From contig JAFSWQ010000005.1 in NCBI GenBank assembly GCA_017444385.1, forward strand, positions 1-64,000: DNA of 64,000 nucleotides, read 5' to 3'. Source of the DNA: Clostridia bacterium (lineage in GTDB: Bacteria; Bacillota; Clostridia; Christensenellales; CAG-1252). The notes below the pieces were generated by a model that was not told where the DNA came from, ran no database searches, and saw only the letters and a program-made list of their open reading frames with translations. Below, in pieces: positions 59,575-64,000 of this stretch; the first letter of the stretch is position 1, and each line of letters opens with the position of its first letter. A program made the position numbers and the translations under genes.

Positions 59575-59601
59575 TTAGCAGTCTAATGATGAGATTGCTA
59601 A
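59575..59601 (+). promoter_or_regulatory. CIRCE operator (HrcA site)
   Basis: TTAGCAGTC-N9-GATTGCTAA has the 9-9-9 layout of CIRCE (TTAGCACTC-N9-GAGTGCTAA) with one changed base in each arm. It covers the expected transcription start, so HrcA would repress groES-groEL at normal temperature. Confidence 0.9.
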
Positions 59602-59631
59602 TTTGAAAGGAAAAACTTATGGAGGTATTAT

Positions 59632-59913
59632 ATGAAGTACAGACCTTTATTCGATAAAATAATCGTAGAACCCGTTCCCGCGGAAGAGACCACGAAGGGC
59701 GGTTTGATTTTGACGGGCGCGAAAGACGCTCCTCAACTCGGCAAAGTAGTCGCGGTTGGCCCCGGCGGCACGCCCGACGGCAAAGAACTTAAAATGGTCG
59801 TTAAAGAAGGCGACGTCGTAGTGTACGCAAAGTATAAGGGCGTCGAAATCAAGTACGACGGTAAAGATATGCTCGTTTTGTCTTTGGGCGACGTTTTGGC
59901 GGTCGCCGAATAA
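59632..59913 (+). CDS. groES: Co-chaperonin GroES
   Basis: A 93-residue protein of usual length that caps the GroEL ring. The N-terminal RPLFDKIIVEPVPAEETTKGG, the mobile loop (about 17-32) and the PGGTPDGKE turn are typical. GGAGG precedes the ATG. It is 11 bp upstream of groEL under HrcA/CIRCE control. Confidence 0.95.
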   Translation: MKYRPLFDKIIVEPVPAEETTKGGLILTGAKDAPQLGKVVAVGPGGTPDGKELKMVVKEGDVVVYAKYKGVEIKYDGKDMLVLSLGDVLAVAE

Positions 59914-59921
59914 GGAGGTAG

Positions 59922-61550
<1,629 letters not shown>

Positions 61551-61572
61551 TGAACGAATATTGAAATAAAAG

Positions 61573-61610
61573 AAAACGACGCTTCCAAAAATGCGGAAAC
61601 GTCGTTTTTT
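61573..61610 (+). terminator. Terminator of groES-groEL
   Basis: AAAACGACG (61573-61581) pairs with CGTCGTTTT (61600-61608), with a further TTCC/GGAA stem inside and a T run after. A-rich flanks make it usable for the convergent gene as well. Confidence 0.8.
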
Positions 61611-61626
61611 ATAAATGGAATAAAAC

Positions 61627-62151
61627 TTATTGCTCTTCTATCAATTCCAAAATAGGCAATAAGACTCTAAGATGGCGATCGTTCACTATATAATTCAACT
61701 GGTAGTTTAATTCCTTTACCGCGTCTTCTTCATTAAACACGCGTTTAGACGTGCTAAATTCCAAAGTGTAGTTCAAACGATTAGCTATATATGCTTTGTA
61801 AATTTGCCCCGGATCACTGTTGTAGGCGTTAACGAGTTTAAGCGATTCAAAATCGAATTTAATCTTGCCAAAAACTAAACAAGTGGAAACAAAGTTTCCA
61901 CCGATTGCGCAACGAATGTGTAGAGGCGCTACTAATTCGATACTGCGTTTGCCGTATTTCTTCGTCATCCAGTCAGGCGCATGATCGGATATTATTTTTA
62001 AATCGGGAATTATGAAATAAAAACGCAAAACTTCGAGAACGCCTTCATCACCCGTTCCGATGTCAACCGTTTCGTCGTAAATCGGGCTTGCTTCTTTCCA
62101 ATCTTCTTTAATGACGTCGAATACTTTTTTTTCGTCTATGTAAATTTCCAT
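61627..62151 (-). CDS. Hypothetical protein, 174 residues
   Basis: A soluble acidic protein with no signal peptide or membrane segment. Mixed alpha/beta pattern, with a beta-rich centre (VAPLHIRCAIGGNFVSTCLVF) and a helical C-terminus (EEDAVKELNYQLNYIV, LLPILELIEE). No family is recognised. It is a single leftward gene with an ordinary, slightly AT-rich composition and a plausible AAGGAAAAATAAT site before the ATG. Confidence 0.6.
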   Translation of the reverse strand: MEIYIDEKKVFDVIKEDWKEASPIYDETVDIGTGDEGVLEVLRFYFIIPDLKIISDHAPDWMTKKYGKRSIELVAPLHIRCAIGGNFVSTCLVFGKIKFDFESLKLVNAYNSDPGQIYKAYIANRLNYTLEFSTSKRVFNEEDAVKELNYQLNYIVNDRHLRVLLPILELIEEQ

Positions 62152-62272
62152 ATTATTTTTCCTTATTAATGGAATATTTTGATTATATTATATCAGCCTT
62201 TTTTACGATTTCAAGATTATTAAAATAAGAGCATTTGCAAACAGATTATATAATAAGCGGATTTTTGCGGCT

Positions 62273-62671
62273 TTATCCCGCGATAAAACCGTTCGCTTGC
62301 ATTATCGCGACGGTAAGTCCTTCGTCGTTTGTGACGGTAACTTCGTATACGGCGTTGCGTTTACTTCGCGATATTTCAACCGCCTTCGCGTACAGTTTCT
62401 TCCCGACGGCCGCGTTAAGATAGCTAATTGAGGCGAATTGAGTAACGGTCACGGGGTGTAAATGGTTAGCCAAAACAGAGAAGGTAAGGTCGGCTAACGT
62501 AAAAATCATACCGCCTTGCACTTTATCGCCAGCATTTAACGTCATATCGGTTATTTCGGCGGAGCAAACCGCGTACTCGTCGGTAACTTCTTCTATCACT
62601 ACTCCGCAAGCCTCGGCGAAACGATCTCTTGCGAAAAACTCTTTCATTTTATTAACGTTTTCGTTTTCCAT
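62273..62671 (-). CDS. PaaI-like hotdog thioesterase
   Basis: A 132-residue protein of the hotdog fold, acyl-CoA thioesterase 4/PaaI group. The stretch NAGDKVQGGMIFTLADLTFSV is the typical active-site region, with the Asp of LAD in the usual catalytic position. The usual 'H/N..HGG' is changed to VQGG. It would hydrolyse acyl- or aryl-CoA thioesters. The start at 62671 is preferred to 62689 because GAGGT lies 5 bases before it. Single leftward gene. Confidence 0.82.
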   Translation of the reverse strand: MENENVNKMKEFFARDRFAEACGVVIEEVTDEYAVCSAEITDMTLNAGDKVQGGMIFTLADLTFSVLANHLHPVTVTQFASISYLNAAVGKKLYAKAVEISRSKRNAVYEVTVTNDEGLTVAIMQANGFIAG

Positions 62672-62877
62672 AATATACCTCGTTATCATTATATCATTTT
62701 ACCAGTTCTTATTGAAAACGTTTTATCTAAAATTATAGATTTACTAATCATTCTCGCGGCTTGCGCTCGGACGTAACGATGATAAAGCGATGTTTATTTA
62801 TAAGTGGACTTATATTTATTTGAAATTTAGTATATCATATTTAATTAATAATAAAGTCGAAAAAATCTACAAAAGAA

Positions 62878-62906
62878 TTGCAAAAAGAGTTTTGAAATAG
62901 TATAAT
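62878..62906 (+). promoter_or_regulatory. Promoter of the small membrane gene-uvrB pair
   Basis: TTGCAA (62878-62883), a 17-bp spacer and consensus TATAAT (62901-62906). No clear LexA box (CGAAC-N4-GTTCG) is seen next to it. Confidence 0.65.
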
Positions 62907-62926
62907 TGTTATTACGAGGTGAAAGT

Positions 62927-63310
62927 ATGCTGAACAAAAAGGAAACCGTCATAATGCGTGAAATATACAAACGCACTGTCAATAATAACGGAACGTGTAT
63001 TATTCGTCCCGTAGATCTTATGGCGAGCATTCCTTACAGCGTGGATATCAATAAGACCGATCTTCAATCCATTTTAATCGGTTTGGAATACGACGAGTAT
63101 TTTACCATCGAAGAGAAGGACGAAAACGGGGAATACTATTTGCATATCACCTTACAAAAGAAGGGCTTTGCTTTCCAAAGAAGTGAAGAACAAAGAATAA
63201 GAAATCAAAAGAGCAGTATTATTTCGAAGATAGCCTTGACGCTTTTGGGCGTCGTGTTGGCGTTCGTTTTGCGTTGGCTCATTCAATTTATCTTTTCTAA
63301 AGGCGGTTAA
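62927..63310 (+). CDS. Small single-TM protein coupled to uvrB
   Basis: A 127-residue protein. The first 95 residues are soluble, with a winged-helix-like pattern ([32 protein letters not shown]; a beta hairpin [13 protein letters not shown]), followed by a basic stretch and one membrane helix (about 102-121). GAGGTG precedes the ATG at 62927; an upstream in-frame start at 62906 lies in the -10 element. Its TAA shares the A with the uvrB ATG, so the two are translationally coupled. Function is unknown; a DNA- or nucleotide-binding membrane regulator is possible. Confidence 0.7.
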   Translation: MLNKKETVIMREIYKRTVNNNGTCIIRPVDLMASIPYSVDINKTDLQSILIGLEYDEYFTIEEKDENGEYYLHITLQKKGFAFQRSEEQRIRNQKSSIISKIALTLLGVVLAFVLRWLIQFIFSKGG

Positions 63311-64000
63311 TGGAAAAGAAATTCGTTTTGCACAGTTCTTTCCGCGCTTGCGGCGATCAACCCCAAGCGATAGAAAAGCTTGCGGAAGGCGTAAACGACG
63401 GTTTGCGTACGCAGGTGCTTTTGGGCGTTACCGGCAGCGGTAAAACTTTTACCATGGCTAACGTCATAGAAAAGGTTAATCGTCCTACGCTCGTCATAGC
63501 GCATAATAAAACTCTCGCCGCGCAGTTGTGTAACGAATTACGCGAGTTTTTCCCCGAGAACAAGGTGGAATTCTTCGTTTCCTATTACGACTATTATCAA
63601 CCCGAAGCCTATATACCTTCCACCGATACCTATATCGAAAAAGAGTTGGAAATAAACGACGAGATAGATAAACTTCGCCACTCGGCGACCTCTGCGCTTT
63701 GTTCCCGTCACGACACCATAGTCGTCAGTTCGGTATCTTGTATTTACGGTTTGGGCGCGCCCGAAGATTATTATCGAAATTCTTTGCATTTGTGCGAGGA
63801 TCAGGAAATAGATCGCGACGAAGTAATAGATAAGTTATCTTCTATCCAGTACGTTCGGCAGGATATATACTTCCGCCGCGGCGGTATGAGAGTTAGAGGG
63901 GACGTACTAGACGTTTTCCCGATAGGCAACAGCGTAAACTTCGTGAGGATAGAGTTTTTCGGCGATACCATCACGCGCATATCCGAACACGAGGCGGTGA
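63310..64000 (+). CDS. uvrB: UvrB, excinuclease subunit B (cut off by window end)
   Basis: The first 230 residues of UvrB. Walker A GVTGSGKT, the DNA-binding hairpin region [30 protein letters not shown] and RGDVLDVFP are all typical. The full protein is about 660 residues, so about two thirds lies beyond the window. UvrB verifies DNA damage in nucleotide excision repair. The start shares one base with the preceding stop. Confidence 0.95.
   Translation, partial: MEKKFVLHSSFRACGDQPQAIEKLAEGVNDGLRTQVLLGVTGSGKTFTMANVIEKVNRPTLVIAHNKTLAAQLCNELREFFPENKVEFFVSYYDYYQPEAYIPSTDTYIEKELEINDEIDKLRHSATSALCSRHDTIVVSSVSCIYGLGAPEDYYRNSLHLCEDQEIDRDEVIDKLSSIQYVRQDIYFRRGGMRVRGDVLDVFPIGNSVNFVRIEFFGDTITRISEHEAV

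Overview
The window looks like chromosomal DNA from a low-GC Gram-positive bacterium of the Clostridia type, plausibly an uncultured gut anaerobe. The reasons are consensus sigma-A promoters (TTGACA-17-TATAAT), GGAGG-type ribosome binding sites, a CIRCE operator ahead of groES-groEL, a CdaA diadenylate cyclase, many lipoproteins, a four-gene sodium-pumping oxaloacetate decarboxylase and no respiratory chain genes. The assignment is inference; no rRNA is present. One tRNA gene, tRNA-Arg(CCG), is present. I see no transposase, integrase, phage gene or CRISPR array.

Layout. 1-1177: the 3' end of an AT-rich beta-type surface protein, then almost 1 kb without an intact gene, holding long hairpins, a 15-bp inverted repeat and a decayed reading frame. 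1178-10131: carbohydrate and peptide use (GH2 beta-mannosidase, divergent GPH-type sugar symporter with a long tail, M18 aminopeptidase), then a leftward set made of a lipoprotein hydrolase, a small ferredoxin:thioredoxin-reductase-like protein and a glutathione peroxidase. 10132-14290: oadA-oadG-biotin carrier-oadB with its own promoter and terminator. 14364-23257: a 2089-residue lipoprotein, then folD, a NUDIX hydrolase and an esterase. 23332-28107: a tiny cysteine-rich protein missed by ORF length cut-offs, unknown and small proteins, a threonine aldolase and a second GPH transporter. 28285-36607: an alpha/beta hydrolase, a two-gene SufC-SufB type iron-sulphur system with a coupled methyltransferase-like gene, an FAD oxidoreductase with a ferredoxin-type reductase, RlmA, and a DUF4097-type lipoprotein.

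37630-40913 is the most distinctive locus: a 10-TM metal permease with a His/Cys loop, divergent from a CobW GTPase carrying a 110-residue His/Asp/Glu/Cys array, followed by a second CobW-like protein joined to a YcgQ-like Cys region. A Fur/Zur-like palindrome lies between the promoters. I read it as a metal (probably zinc) handling system. 40947-43592 carries the tRNA, a NUDIX gene, a flavodoxin-like reductase and an HExxH membrane protein.

43661-57313 is a long, tightly packed rightward run: pyrophosphatase, DNA polymerase III delta, two membrane proteins (one a peptidase-like pseudoenzyme), cdaA, DUF1015, aspartate kinase, HflX with a JAMM-like N-terminus, GH31, nadE, a low-molecular-weight tyrosine phosphatase and a beta-CASP RNase. 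The end of the window has a serine-less alpha/beta hydrolase divergent from murG, groES-groEL, a hypothetical protein, a thioesterase, and a small membrane protein coupled to uvrB, which the window edge cuts off.
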